From positions 4,650,001-4,714,000 of the forward strand of contig NC_021500.1 of the NCBI RefSeq assembly GCF_000410515.1: a stretch of DNA of 64,000 nt, given 5' to 3'. Each line of letters opens with the position of its first letter. Position 1 is the stretch's first letter. Shown here one piece after another: positions 8,718 through 15,717 of the stretch. The stretch is from Enterobacter sp. R4-368 (GTDB lineage: Bacteria; Pseudomonadota; Gammaproteobacteria; Enterobacterales; Enterobacteriaceae). A program made the translations under genes and the position numbers. The notes under the pieces are model-generated. The model searched no databases. It worked only from the letters and a program-made list of their open reading frames with translations, and was not told the origin of the DNA.

Positions 8718-9078
8718 TTTCTTCCCTCTGTTTATCCTTCAGCCTGATATGCTCCTGCGGCACCCAACCCTGTTCTCCATCCGCTTTTTGCGCGTAGTAC
8801 CAACCATAAAGCGCCTTGATAAGCGTGAGTGTTTCCCCGACACGCACGGTGAGTTCATGGGCGCAATAGTCATCAAGCGCTGTTCCTTCACACGCGCTCA
8901 GCGGTGCGAAAAGCTGCTGCGGCGCCCAACCACTTTTTCCTGAGGCTAACGTCACCCACACCCAGCCGCGCCACTGCAAATCGCAATGACTTATCAGCAC
9001 GCGTTCGCCTTTGCCGACCGCAATCGGATCGGGATACGCCGACGTGTAATCGCGGATAACTTTCGCCTGGAATGGCAT
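8698..9078 (-). CDS. Bacterial SH3-domain protein
   Basis: A 126-residue cytoplasmic protein with two SH3-like repeats. The first (about 1-60) has the RDYTSAYPDP and GWVWV elements. The second (about 70-115) has GWYYAQKADGEQGWVPQEHI. The ATG at 9078 is two to four bases after the stop of the upstream GST gene, which favours coupled translation. An alternative ATG at 9096 would overlap the GST gene. No signal peptide is present, which is unusual for bacterial SH3 proteins that usually bind peptidoglycan, so the partner is probably cytoplasmic. Confidence 0.72.
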   Translation of the reverse strand: MPFQAKVIRDYTSAYPDPIAVGKGERVLISHCDLQWRGWVWVTLASGKSGWAPQQLFAPLSACEGTALDDYCAHELTVRVGETLTLIKALYGWYYAQKADGEQGWVPQEHIRLKDKQREENDKRAL

Positions 9079-9082
9079 CGCT

Positions 9083-9706
9083 TTACACCATGCCATTATT
9101 GCCGTGGCGCAGAAATGCCGGGCGCTGGTTTAACCGCGCGAACCAGGCGTCAATGGCAGGAACCGGCGGGTGGTCGAATGGCGTCATCTTCCAGCGGTTG
9201 ACCGACAGCCCCAGCACCACATCCGCCAGCGTAAAGGTGTCACCTGCGGCGAATGCTCCGGTGCGCTGCAATTGCTGCTCCAGAATGCCGATGCAGTGAT
9301 TCCACTCTTTGATGCCTGCTGCGATGGCTTTCGGGTCGTTAAAGTCCGGGTTCTTGCGTGCCAGTGCCGGGAAGACATAACGCCAGGCGTTGTTGAACTC
9401 GGTGGCCTGCCAGTCCATCCAGTGTTCAACGTTGGCGCAGGCTTGCGGCTCACTGGGAAGCAAATCCTCACGCCCGGCTTTACGCACCAGATAACGGCAA
9501 ATCGAGTTGGATTCCCACAATACAAAACCGTCGTCTATCAGTACCGGCACCATCGCGTTAGGGTTCATAGCGCGGAATTCATCCGTTTCGGTGGAGGCAA
9601 AACCGCTGCCGTAATCTTCCTGCACATAATCCAGCCCGGCTTCTTCACAGGTCCAGAGTACTTTTCGCACATTGATCGATGTCGTTTTGCCAAGAATTTT
9701 AAGCAT
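9083..9706 (-). CDS. Glutathione S-transferase family protein (accessory)
   Basis: A 207-residue GST. The N-terminal thioredoxin-like domain (1-80) opens MLKILGKTTSINVRKVLW, with the Ser/Thr and Asn in the position of the GST active site, and has the cis-proline and ESNSICRYL glutathione-contact motif near 65. The rest is the all-helical C-terminal domain with the N-capping box FTLADVVLGLS. It is clearly related to gstB at 16.7 kb but is a separate paralogue. The start at 9706 fits the GST family N-terminus; upstream ATGs at 9721 and 9805 lack support. First gene of the GST-SH3-Nudix operon. Confidence 0.87.
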   Translation of the reverse strand: MLKILGKTTSINVRKVLWTCEEAGLDYVQEDYGSGFASTETDEFRAMNPNAMVPVLIDDGFVLWESNSICRYLVRKAGREDLLPSEPQACANVEHWMDWQATEFNNAWRYVFPALARKNPDFNDPKAIAAGIKEWNHCIGILEQQLQRTGAFAAGDTFTLADVVLGLSVNRWKMTPFDHPPVPAIDAWFARLNQRPAFLRHGNNGMV

Positions 9707-10136
9707 GTTGCAGGTGTCCATTCGTGTAATTAATCGTTTAAAAACAATACACCAGACAAATGCTTTCTGACCACCTGCAGATGCGTGCCAGCACGTCACG
9801 GTCACTCATGATATTAGCGGACGGCAAACACACGGGATAAAGCGTAATGCATGGCGGCAGACGCGTAAGGGTGAGAACAGTCGTGCGGAGGCGTGATGGG
9901 GCAGTCTGGCTCAGTGAGCGGCGGGTGAGATAGAGCGAGTTAACTGATTCATTTGTGAAAATTATGGATTGCTGGAGGCGCGGGATATCACCGAGCACGG
10001 TGGTTGGCTGGCGTGGCTCACTTTAAGTGAAATGTAAAGGTCCGGCAGATAAAATTAAATATTGACCGGACGCATGCTTTTGTTCAAAAAGCGACCATAC
10101 TATGATCCTACACTGGCTGACAAGGGGGGAAGATGT
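9707..10136. other. Intergenic region GST / bssR
   Basis: About 430 bp between divergent genes. A -10-like TATGAT lies at 10101-10106, 31 bp before the bssR start, with no good -35. An open frame on the minus strand (9738-9998) is low-complexity in composition, has no ribosome-binding site and matches nothing, so I do not call it. Confidence 0.5.
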
Positions 10137-10520
10137 ATGACCGTTGATGAACTTGCGCGTCGTCTGCTGACGAAGTTGATTGCTGCCCGAAGTGACCTTG
10201 CGGCCTATATCCAGATGCGAAAAGCGAAAGGGTATATGTCGGTCAGCGAAAATGATCGTCTGCGTGAACGCTTCTTTGCCCTGGCGCTGGAGATCCGCGA
10301 TAAAGGCGAACGGTTAAACGAAATGCCGGATCGCGACTCACGTAGTGCGATATACCGCGCCGAGGAAGCGCTCTCCTCAGCAGCTGTTTGTCTGATGAGC
10401 GGGCGACAGGATTGTCCCACCTATATTTCGGTGAATGTCGACAAGCTGGAACGTTCGCTGAATGTGCTTAATTACTGCATTCAGTATCTGAACGAGCATT
10501 CACCGCTCGAAGAAGCCTGA
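10137..10520 (+). CDS. bssR: Biofilm regulator BssR
   Basis: A 127-residue cytoplasmic protein orthologous to E. coli BssR (YliH), also 127 residues. The conserved block DLAAYxQxRKAKGYMSVSE is intact, as are EEALSSAAVCLMSG and the DCPTxIxVNxDKLE segment. In E. coli, BssR affects biofilm formation, motility and indole/AI-2 signalling; its biochemical action is not known. The ATG at 10137 follows a strong GGGGGGAAG. Its place between rimO and yliI is the E. coli one, although an accessory block of about 7 kb now separates it from rimO. Confidence 0.9.
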   Translation: MTVDELARRLLTKLIAARSDLAAYIQMRKAKGYMSVSENDRLRERFFALALEIRDKGERLNEMPDRDSRSAIYRAEEALSSAAVCLMSGRQDCPTYISVNVDKLERSLNVLNYCIQYLNEHSPLEEA

Positions 10521-10524
10521 TACC

Positions 10525-10544
10525 AGGGGGAGGAAACTCCCCCT
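10525..10544 (+). terminator. Terminator after bssR
   Basis: AGGGGGAG, GAAA tetraloop, CTCCCCCT, then TTTCT. A compact hairpin with a stable tetraloop four bases after the bssR stop. Confidence 0.8.
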
Positions 10545-10697
10545 TTCTGCCCCTGCCTCCTCGACGTTGCTCCGCCGGTTTTACTGTAACACCCGCGCTG
10601 CGCATGCGGTTGTGTATAGGCAGTGTAAAAGTCGCTTCTGCCCGCGCTGCGCGGTCTACCCTTTATCAGAATAAAAAACTGCATAAAGGAGCGCCGT

Positions 10698-11804
10698 ATG
10701 CGCCAGATCCCGCTGCTTTTTCTGTTTCTCTCCCTCTCGGTGTGCGCCGCACCTGCTGCGGTGAAAGTCGATGTATTGCAAACCAAACTCGATCACCCCT
10801 GGGCGCTGGCGTTTCTGCCCGATAATCACGGCATGTTGATTACCCTGCGCGGCGGGCAACTGCGTTTATGGCAACAAGATAAGGGCATTTCCGATCCAAT
10901 TACTGGCGTTCCCGAAGTCTGGGCGCACGGGCAGGGGGGCTTGCTGGATGTGGCGCTGGCACCGGATTTTGCCCAGTCGCGCCGGGTGTGGCTGAGCTAC
11001 GCCGAGGCCGGTGAGGATGATAAAGCCGGAACGGCGGTCGGGTATGGCCGTCTTAGCGAGGATTTTAAACGCCTCGACGATTTCCGGACGGTGTTTCGCC
11101 AGCAGCCGAAACTCTCTACCGGTAACCATTTTGGCGGTCGGCTGGTGTTTGATGGTAAAGGCTATTTATGGATTGCGCTCGGCGAGAATAACCAGCGCTC
11201 GACGGCGCAGGATCTGGATAAATTACAGGGCAAACTGGTGCGGCTGACGGCCGAGGGCAAGGTGCCGCAGGATAACCCGTTTGCCGGTAACGCGGGGGCA
11301 CGAGCGGAAATCTGGTCTTATGGTATTCGCAATCCGCAGGGAATGGCAATCAACCCGTGGAGTAACGCGTTGTGGCTCAACGAGCATGGCCCGCGCGGCG
11401 GCGATGAGATCAACATTCCGCAAAAGGGTAAAAATTACGGCTGGCCAATTGCCACCTGGGGTATCAACTACAGCGGGCTGAAGATCCCGGAAGCGAAAGG
11501 GGAGATTGTCGCCGGAACCGAGCAGCCGATCTTTTACTGGAAACGATCCCCGGCGGTCAGCGGTATGGCGTTTTACAACGCTGACGTTTTCCCGCAGTGG
11601 AAAAACAAACTGTTTATCGGCGCGCTGAAAGAGAAAAATGTCATCGTCATGAGCGTGCAGGGTGACAAGGTGACGGAAGATGGCCGTATTCTCGGCGATC
11701 GCGGGCAGCGTATTCGCGATGTCCGCGTTGGGCCGGACGGTTATCTCTATGTTCTGACCGATGAATCCGACGGCGCGTTGTGGAAAGTCAGCCCGGCCTC
11801 CTGA
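10698..11804 (+). CDS. yliI: PQQ-dependent aldose sugar dehydrogenase YliI
   Basis: A 368-residue periplasmic enzyme of the soluble glucose dehydrogenase family: a six-bladed beta-propeller binding PQQ. It oxidises aldoses to lactones. Residues 1-18 are a signal peptide (LLFLFLSLSVCAAPA). Family motifs include HPWALAFLPD near 33, the conserved GNHFGGRLVFDGKGYLW near 140 and YGIRNPQGMA near 210. The strong AGGAG supports the ATG at 10698. In E. coli the next gene is gstB; here the flagellar island lies in between. The length agrees with E. coli YliI (371). Confidence 0.93.
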   Translation: MRQIPLLFLFLSLSVCAAPAAVKVDVLQTKLDHPWALAFLPDNHGMLITLRGGQLRLWQQDKGISDPITGVPEVWAHGQGGLLDVALAPDFAQSRRVWLSYAEAGEDDKAGTAVGYGRLSEDFKRLDDFRTVFRQQPKLSTGNHFGGRLVFDGKGYLWIALGENNQRSTAQDLDKLQGKLVRLTAEGKVPQDNPFAGNAGARAEIWSYGIRNPQGMAINPWSNALWLNEHGPRGGDEINIPQKGKNYGWPIATWGINYSGLKIPEAKGEIVAGTEQPIFYWKRSPAVSGMAFYNADVFPQWKNKLFIGALKEKNVIVMSVQGDKVTEDGRILGDRGQRIRDVRVGPDGYLYVLTDESDGALWKVSPAS

Positions 11805-11807
11805 AGC

Positions 11808-11830
11808 AGAAAGGGGATATTCCCCTTTCT
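11808..11830 (+). terminator. Terminator after yliI
   Basis: A 10-bp perfect stem, AGAAAGGGGA and TCCCCTTTCT, with a 3-base loop, starting three bases after the yliI stop. It isolates the flagellar island from yliI transcription. Confidence 0.8.
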
Positions 11831-11986
11831 TCATTCCGCGTATTAGTCGTAGGTATTTTCCGTTCTGAAATTAACAGGTAAAAGCTATATTTTATTTTCC
11901 TATAAACGTTTTCATCTAATTATTTTTAAATAAACAAATGCCGGGTTTTTTATTTTTATAGCGTTTGGTTATGTGACTATTTTTAT

Positions 11987-12013
11987 TTAAGTGCCAGCAG
12001 CGATTGCCGATAA
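11987..12013 (+). promoter_or_regulatory. Sigma-28 (FliA) promoter of the orphan cheZ
   Basis: The -10 box GCCGATAA (12006-12013) is a perfect match to the FliA consensus. It is preceded at the required 11-bp spacing by TTAAGTGC (11987-11994), which keeps five of eight bases of TAAAGTTT, including AAGT. The cheZ ATG is 39 bp further on. Flagellar class 3 control is the natural reading. Confidence 0.75.
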
Positions 12014-12051
12014 CTGAATATCTTAGAGTATGCGTTAAAGGAGAGGTAATA

Positions 12052-12663
12052 ATGCATCATCAAGGTATTTCGGGTACGTCGACGGATATTTATGAATTGA
12101 TTTCCCGCATTGGTAACGTCACCCGCATGTTAAGAAGCAGCCTGCGTGAGTTAGGCCACGATATCACCATTGCTGAACTGGCTAACTCCATCCCTGACGC
12201 GCGCAGTCGTTTGCAATATGTCGTCGATCTTACGGCGCAGGCGTCGGGTAAGACGCTCACCTATATCGAACTGACACAACCCCTGCAGGAGCAACTGAGC
12301 CAGCAAGCCAGCCAGTTGCTTTCGCAATGGCAGCAACATAATGAAGCCGCAAGTATCGATGAGACGATGGCGCTTGCCCGCGCCACGCATGATTGGCTGG
12401 GCTCTGTGCCGACGTGCACCGAAGCCAGCAAATCCAGGCTGCGGGAAATTATGATGGCGCAAGATTTCCCGGATACCACGGCGCGGATTATTGTGCGCAT
12501 GATGGCGTTGCTGGAAAATATTGAGAAAGAATTCCTGAACGTGCTGTTTGAAAACGTACCGCGAGAAGGACGCGCGGCAATCAAGCAAGCCAGCGCTGAT
12601 CCGACAGCCCCGCAGGCAGCCGAGCAAGATATTGACGAATTGCTGAATAGCCTTGGTCTGTAA
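12052..12663 (+). CDS. cheZ: Orphan CheZ-like protein with altered catalytic residue
   Basis: A 203-residue homologue of CheZ, the phosphatase that removes phosphate from CheY-P. The match to E. coli CheZ (214 residues) covers the whole length: RIGxxTRMLRxSLRELG (19-35), IPDARxRLxYVVxxTAQA (47-64), EIMMAQDF (132-139) and the CheY-binding C-terminal peptide DIDELLNSLGL. Of the two active-site residues, E. coli Asp143 is kept (Asp141), but Gln147, which places the attacking water, is Arg145 (codon CGG at 12484-12486; CAG would be Gln). The protein may therefore bind CheY-P but not dephosphorylate it. No cheY or other che gene is adjacent. A FliA promoter and strong AAAGGAGAGG precede the ATG at 12052. 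Confidence 0.9.
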   Translation: MHHQGISGTSTDIYELISRIGNVTRMLRSSLRELGHDITIAELANSIPDARSRLQYVVDLTAQASGKTLTYIELTQPLQEQLSQQASQLLSQWQQHNEAASIDETMALARATHDWLGSVPTCTEASKSRLREIMMAQDFPDTTARIIVRMMALLENIEKEFLNVLFENVPREGRAAIKQASADPTAPQAAEQDIDELLNSLGL

Positions 12664-12802
12664 TTTATTTTGTTAGTGCTTCACCCTCGTTGTTGTGTTT
12701 ATTGATATCCTCTAATTGTTATTTTGGTGAATGCAATTCTATTGCATTCACTTTTTTTGGTTGTTTATCTCGCATAACAAACGCACGCCTTTAAATAAAA
12801 AA

Positions 12803-12832
12803 ATCCCGCAATGCCATCAACATATGCGGGAT
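12803..12832 (-). terminator. Rho-independent terminator of fliC
   Basis: On the minus strand, ATCCCGCA and TGCGGGAT form an 8-bp stem with a 14-base loop, followed by TTTTTTTATTT. It lies 120 bp after the fliC stop, giving the mRNA a long structured 3' end. Confidence 0.82.
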
Positions 12833-12913
12833 AAAAAAGAAAAATAAATTCGTTATACTCAATGAAGCCCGCCCTCATGACAAAGCGGGTGTTAGTCAAG
12901 GAATGACATCTTT

Positions 12914-12945
12914 GAAATCCGCTCTGAAGGAGGTAAGCGGATTTC
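12914..12945 (-). terminator. Hairpin just after the fliC stop
   Basis: A perfect 10-bp stem, GAAATCCGCT and AGCGGATTTC, with a 12-base loop, eight bases after the fliC stop. No T-run follows, so it is more likely a stabilising 3' hairpin than the terminator itself, which is at 12803-12832. Confidence 0.55.
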
Positions 12946-12952
12946 ACACAAC

Positions 12953-13858
12953 TTAACGCAGCAGGGACAGCATGGTCTGCGGAACCTGGTTAGCCTGCGC
13001 CAGTACGGAACTGCCAGCTTGCTGCAGGATCTGCGAACGGGACATGTTAGACACTTCTGTCGCGTAGTCAGAATCCTGAATCCGGCTGCGCGCTGCCGAC
13101 AGGTTGTTCACGGTGTTGTTCAGGTTGGAAATGGTTGATTCAAAACGGTTCTGGGAAGCACCGAGCAGGCTGCGTTCGGTATCCACGGCTTTGATGGCTT
13201 TATCCAGATCGGCCAGCGGATTACCGTCGGTGGTGCCGCCGGAGCTGACAACGCCCTGCAGCACATCAAAGCCATGCGCGTCAGTAGAACGTGCGCTGCC
13301 GTTGACGATCTGGCCTGTTGTTGCGGCCGTCGCACCGGTGGTGTTGTAGAGGTTGAACGCGTCGCTGCTGCTCACGGTAATGCTGATGGTTTCGCCATCT
13401 TTCGCGCCAACCTGGAAATTATACTGGCTGTCGCCCGAGCCGGTATTCAGCACTTTCAGGCCGTTAAAATCGGTCTGGGTGGTAATGCGGTTGATTTCTT
13501 CCATACGCTGGTTCACTTCCGCCTGGATGGAGTCAACATCGGACGCGGAGTTGGAGCCATTCTGCGCTTGTACAGTCAGGTCGCGAATACGCTGCAGGTT
13601 ATTATTCACTTCGCTCAGTGCGCCTTCGGTAGTCTGCGCCAGTGAAATGCCGTCATTCGCGTTACGCACCGCAACGGAAAGACCATTAATATTTGACGTG
13701 AAACGGTTAGCAATTGCCTGACCAGCAGCATCATCTTTTGCGCTATTAATACGCAGACCGGATGACAGACGCTCAATAGACGTGCCTAAAGAAGACTGAG
13801 ATTTGCTCAGGTTATTTTGGGTCATTAAAGACAACGTGTTGGTATTAATAACGGCCAT
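12953..13858 (-). CDS. fliC: Flagellin, short form (orphan)
   Basis: A 301-residue flagellin, subunit of the flagellar filament. The N-terminal D0/D1 half is typical (MAVINTNTLSLMTQNNLSKS..., LSSGLRINSAKDDAAGQAIANRF, then LQRIRDLTVQAQNG). The C-terminal half ends SSVLAQANQVPQTMLSLLR. The variable middle is very short (about 170-225), so the outer D2/D3 domains are nearly absent; E. coli FliC has 498 residues. The ATG at 13858 has GGAG upstream. A near-consensus FliA promoter lies 64 bp before it. No fliD, fliS or flgKL is adjacent, so it must rely on a flagellar system encoded elsewhere. Whether it is the only flagellin cannot be told here. Confidence 0.96.
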   Translation of the reverse strand: MAVINTNTLSLMTQNNLSKSQSSLGTSIERLSSGLRINSAKDDAAGQAIANRFTSNINGLSVAVRNANDGISLAQTTEGALSEVNNNLQRIRDLTVQAQNGSNSASDVDSIQAEVNQRMEEINRITTQTDFNGLKVLNTGSGDSQYNFQVGAKDGETISITVSSSDAFNLYNTTGATAATTGQIVNGSARSTDAHGFDVLQGVVSSGGTTDGNPLADLDKAIKAVDTERSLLGASQNRFESTISNLNNTVNNLSAARSRIQDSDYATEVSNMSRSQILQQAGSSVLAQANQVPQTMLSLLR

Positions 13859-13921
13859 TTCATTTCTCCAGAAATATAGAAGTAATCTATGAGTATTGCC
13901 CAAAATCGCTGGGCGAAATGG

Positions 13922-13948
13922 ATATCGTCCACGGGGAATAAAACTTTA
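13922..13948 (-). promoter_or_regulatory. Sigma-28 (FliA) promoter of fliC
   Basis: On the minus strand TAAAGTTT (13941-13948, perfect -35) is followed after exactly 11 bases by GACGATAT (13922-13929; six of eight bases of GCCGATAA). It lies 64 bp before the fliC ATG. This is a textbook class 3 flagellar promoter. Confidence 0.9.
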
Positions 13949-14131
13949 AATTTAAATGCCTAATAGTTTATTTTTATAAAAGAATCTATTTAATATGATG
14001 ATTTTATAACTAATAGTGGTTTTAAATATATTTAAATTGCCGCTGATGCATTCTATTTTAATAATGCTTATAGGCTGATTCGATCATAATTTCGCATAGG
14101 TTAGTGAGAAATAAGAATAACCGCATTAGAC

Positions 14132-14152
14132 TAGTTTAGCATTGCTAAACTA
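14132..14152. promoter_or_regulatory. 21-bp palindrome, possible LysR operator
   Basis: TAGTTTAGCA, one central T, TGCTAAACTA: ten perfect base pairs around one base. Its centre TTAGCATTGCTAA fits the LysR-type T-N11-A rule with full dyad symmetry. It lies 184 bp upstream of the fliC -35 and between fliC and a divergent LysR gene, the classic place for an operator. Confidence 0.55.
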
Positions 14153-14389
14153 CAATTAAGTATTGTTGAATTGTTTGTTGGAAAGAATATTTTTTGTAAC
14201 TTTAATGCAGGTAAATTCGCTTTTCCTGACGCCAGGATGCTGCTAGGCTCATATTTAATCAGGTAGTTGTCTTCAACGTTATTTGTCCTGAAAGGTTAAA
14301 TGTTGCCCATAATGTGGGTACTAAAAGCAAATTCTAACATTATTGCATCGTTGCATCCTATTAAGCGGTTGATGATATGAATTAACAAT

Positions 14390-14416
14390 TAAAGTTTTGC
14401 GCCAGAATTTCGATTA
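14390..14416 (+). promoter_or_regulatory. Sigma-28-type promoter reading toward lysR
   Basis: TAAAGTTT (14390-14397) matches the FliA -35 perfectly. After 11 bases comes TTCGATTA (14409-14416), five of eight bases of GCCGATAA with the CGAT core intact. It is 195 bp before the lysR ATG. The -10 is weaker than in the other two island promoters. Confidence 0.55.
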
Positions 14417-14611
14417 CTGATTAGAAAGAATATTGCGTTGTTTATATAACAAATAACTGAATAGTTGTGCCGGAGATGGCACTTAAATTAAATTTAGCAC
14501 GAAAAATCACGCATCAGTCCCGGTCGTGTTTGCTGCCCTGGCTGAAACATAAAAGGCTTATATTGTGTGGTGTTTCTGTGTTTTTTGTCTGCACACGGGA
14601 GAGTTGACGTT

Positions 14612-15502
14612 ATGAGAACGCAAGATTTGGAATACTTCGTCGCGTTGATAAAACATATGAATTTTCAAAAGGCGGCTGAGGAGTGCGATGTTTCTCAACC
14701 CACCCTGAGCATTCAAATCAAAAAACTGGAAGAGGAATTAGGCATTCCATTGCTGCACCGCAAAGGCAAAGGGTTTAGCCTGTCGCCGATCGGCTTGCAT
14801 TTGTTGCCACTGATCGAAAATATTCTTCGAGAGGTGCATAACCTGCATGAGTTAGCGCAGCGGCTACGTTTTCAACCGGTTGGCGTTATCAATATTGGTG
14901 TAACCCCGACGCTTGGGTCGTATATATATGAAGACCTGTTCAGCGCGTTCAAAGAAAAATTTCCGGATAATGAGATCAAGCTCCATGAAGTCAGTGAAGA
15001 TAATTTGCTGAGTATGTTAGGGAAAGGGCAATTACAGTTGGGGCTGCTGATAGGGCCGATTGCTAACGATAACTTCCTCGAGGCTCAGCTCTATGAAGAG
15101 CAATTTGTGCTGGGCGTAAACAACAGCCATCCGCTGTCGAAACAAGAAGTGATTGATCTCAGCGAGTTGAAAAAACATAAACTTATTATGACCAAATCGA
15201 TGCCAGAACATCTCAATCTTGAACCTGGCAGCGAAGAGATCCTCAACCATGCACGGAGTATTTCAAACGATCTGGAAACTATCCGATATATGGTAAAAAA
15301 TTCGGATAATGTCTCGTTTTTTCCAAAACTTTCAACGCTCGGTAACGATCATAATAGTATAAAATATATTAATATCAAAAATAATAATTTATCCCGTCGG
15401 GTTTTCATGATGGTGCGTGAAGGCGATATTATGAAGGAAAAATATTATAGTTTTGGCAGCGACGTTGGCGGTAGAATTAACGCAAGGCTGAATACGCTGT
15501 AA
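14612..15502 (+). CDS. OxyR-like LysR-family transcriptional regulator
   Basis: A 296-residue LysR-type regulator. The N-terminal helix-turn-helix (about 1-60, with DLEYFVAL, FQKAAEECDVSQPTLSIQIKKLEEELG) is closest to OxyR/CynR types, and the linker and start of the effector domain (NIGVTPTLGSYIYEDLFSAF) also resemble OxyR. The effector domain has no cysteine, so the OxyR Cys199-Cys208 peroxide switch is missing and it should sense something else. The ATG at 14612 matches the family N-terminus. The gene is divergent from fliC across a region holding a T-N11-A palindrome and a FliA-type promoter. A role in controlling this flagellin is inference. The C-terminal third is AT-rich (Asn/Ile/Lys-rich), unlike core genes here. 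Confidence 0.87.
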   Translation: MRTQDLEYFVALIKHMNFQKAAEECDVSQPTLSIQIKKLEEELGIPLLHRKGKGFSLSPIGLHLLPLIENILREVHNLHELAQRLRFQPVGVINIGVTPTLGSYIYEDLFSAFKEKFPDNEIKLHEVSEDNLLSMLGKGQLQLGLLIGPIANDNFLEAQLYEEQFVLGVNNSHPLSKQEVIDLSELKKHKLIMTKSMPEHLNLEPGSEEILNHARSISNDLETIRYMVKNSDNVSFFPKLSTLGNDHNSIKYINIKNNNLSRRVFMMVREGDIMKEKYYSFGSDVGGRINARLNTL

Positions 15503-15566
15503 TGGCTTTATTGTCTTAATTACGCAGTAACCACAGCCTCATGATCGCTGGCTATGAATATATATT

Positions 15567-15606
15567 GAGATACAAACATTTTTTTTTTGAAAAGTGTTTG
15601 TCTCTC
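15567..15606. repeat. Hairpin with a T10 loop after lysR
   Basis: A 12-base stem with one mismatch (GAGATACAAACA and TGTTTGTCTCTC) encloses a loop made largely of ten T residues. It is 64 bp after the lysR stop. The T-run is inside the loop rather than after the stem, so this is not a standard terminator. Confidence 0.55.
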
Positions 15607-15717
15607 AGCCCTATTACTGTGTCTGTAATTTGGGATTAGTCCGTTTTATTGCACTTAATTGTCAATGAAAACGCCGGGTGTAGACGCTGGCAAATTTAAT
15701 GATGTCAGAGGTGATTC

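Larger units (their letters stand above)
12664..12952. other. Intergenic region cheZ / fliC (convergent)
   Basis: AT-rich 289-bp gap between two converging genes, containing the fliC terminator and hairpins listed separately, plus a CCCGC...GCGGG pair near 12870-12890. No coding frame is visible. Confidence 0.6.
13859..14611. other. Intergenic region fliC / lysR (divergent)
   Basis: A long, strongly AT-rich 753-bp region between divergent fliC and the LysR gene. It holds the fliC FliA promoter (13922-13948), a 21-bp palindrome (14132-14152) and a FliA-type promoter reading toward lysR (14390-14416). No coding frame is visible. It is the likely control centre of the island. Confidence 0.7.

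Noticed and set aside
9738..9998. Minus-strand frame of 86 residues upstream of the GST gene
   Set aside because: No ribosome-binding site, no recognisable segment, and Arg/Ser/Leu-rich composition; treated as non-coding.
14211..14240. TAAATTCG ... GCCAGGAT, another FliA-like pair in the fliC-lysR region
   Set aside because: Spacing is right but only about half of each box matches; the site at 14390-14416 is better and enough.
15640..15690. Possible FliA promoter before the 117-residue gene (GCCGGGTG as -10)
   Set aside because: Only GCCG of the -10 fits and the -35 at 11-bp spacing is poor, so I do not call it.
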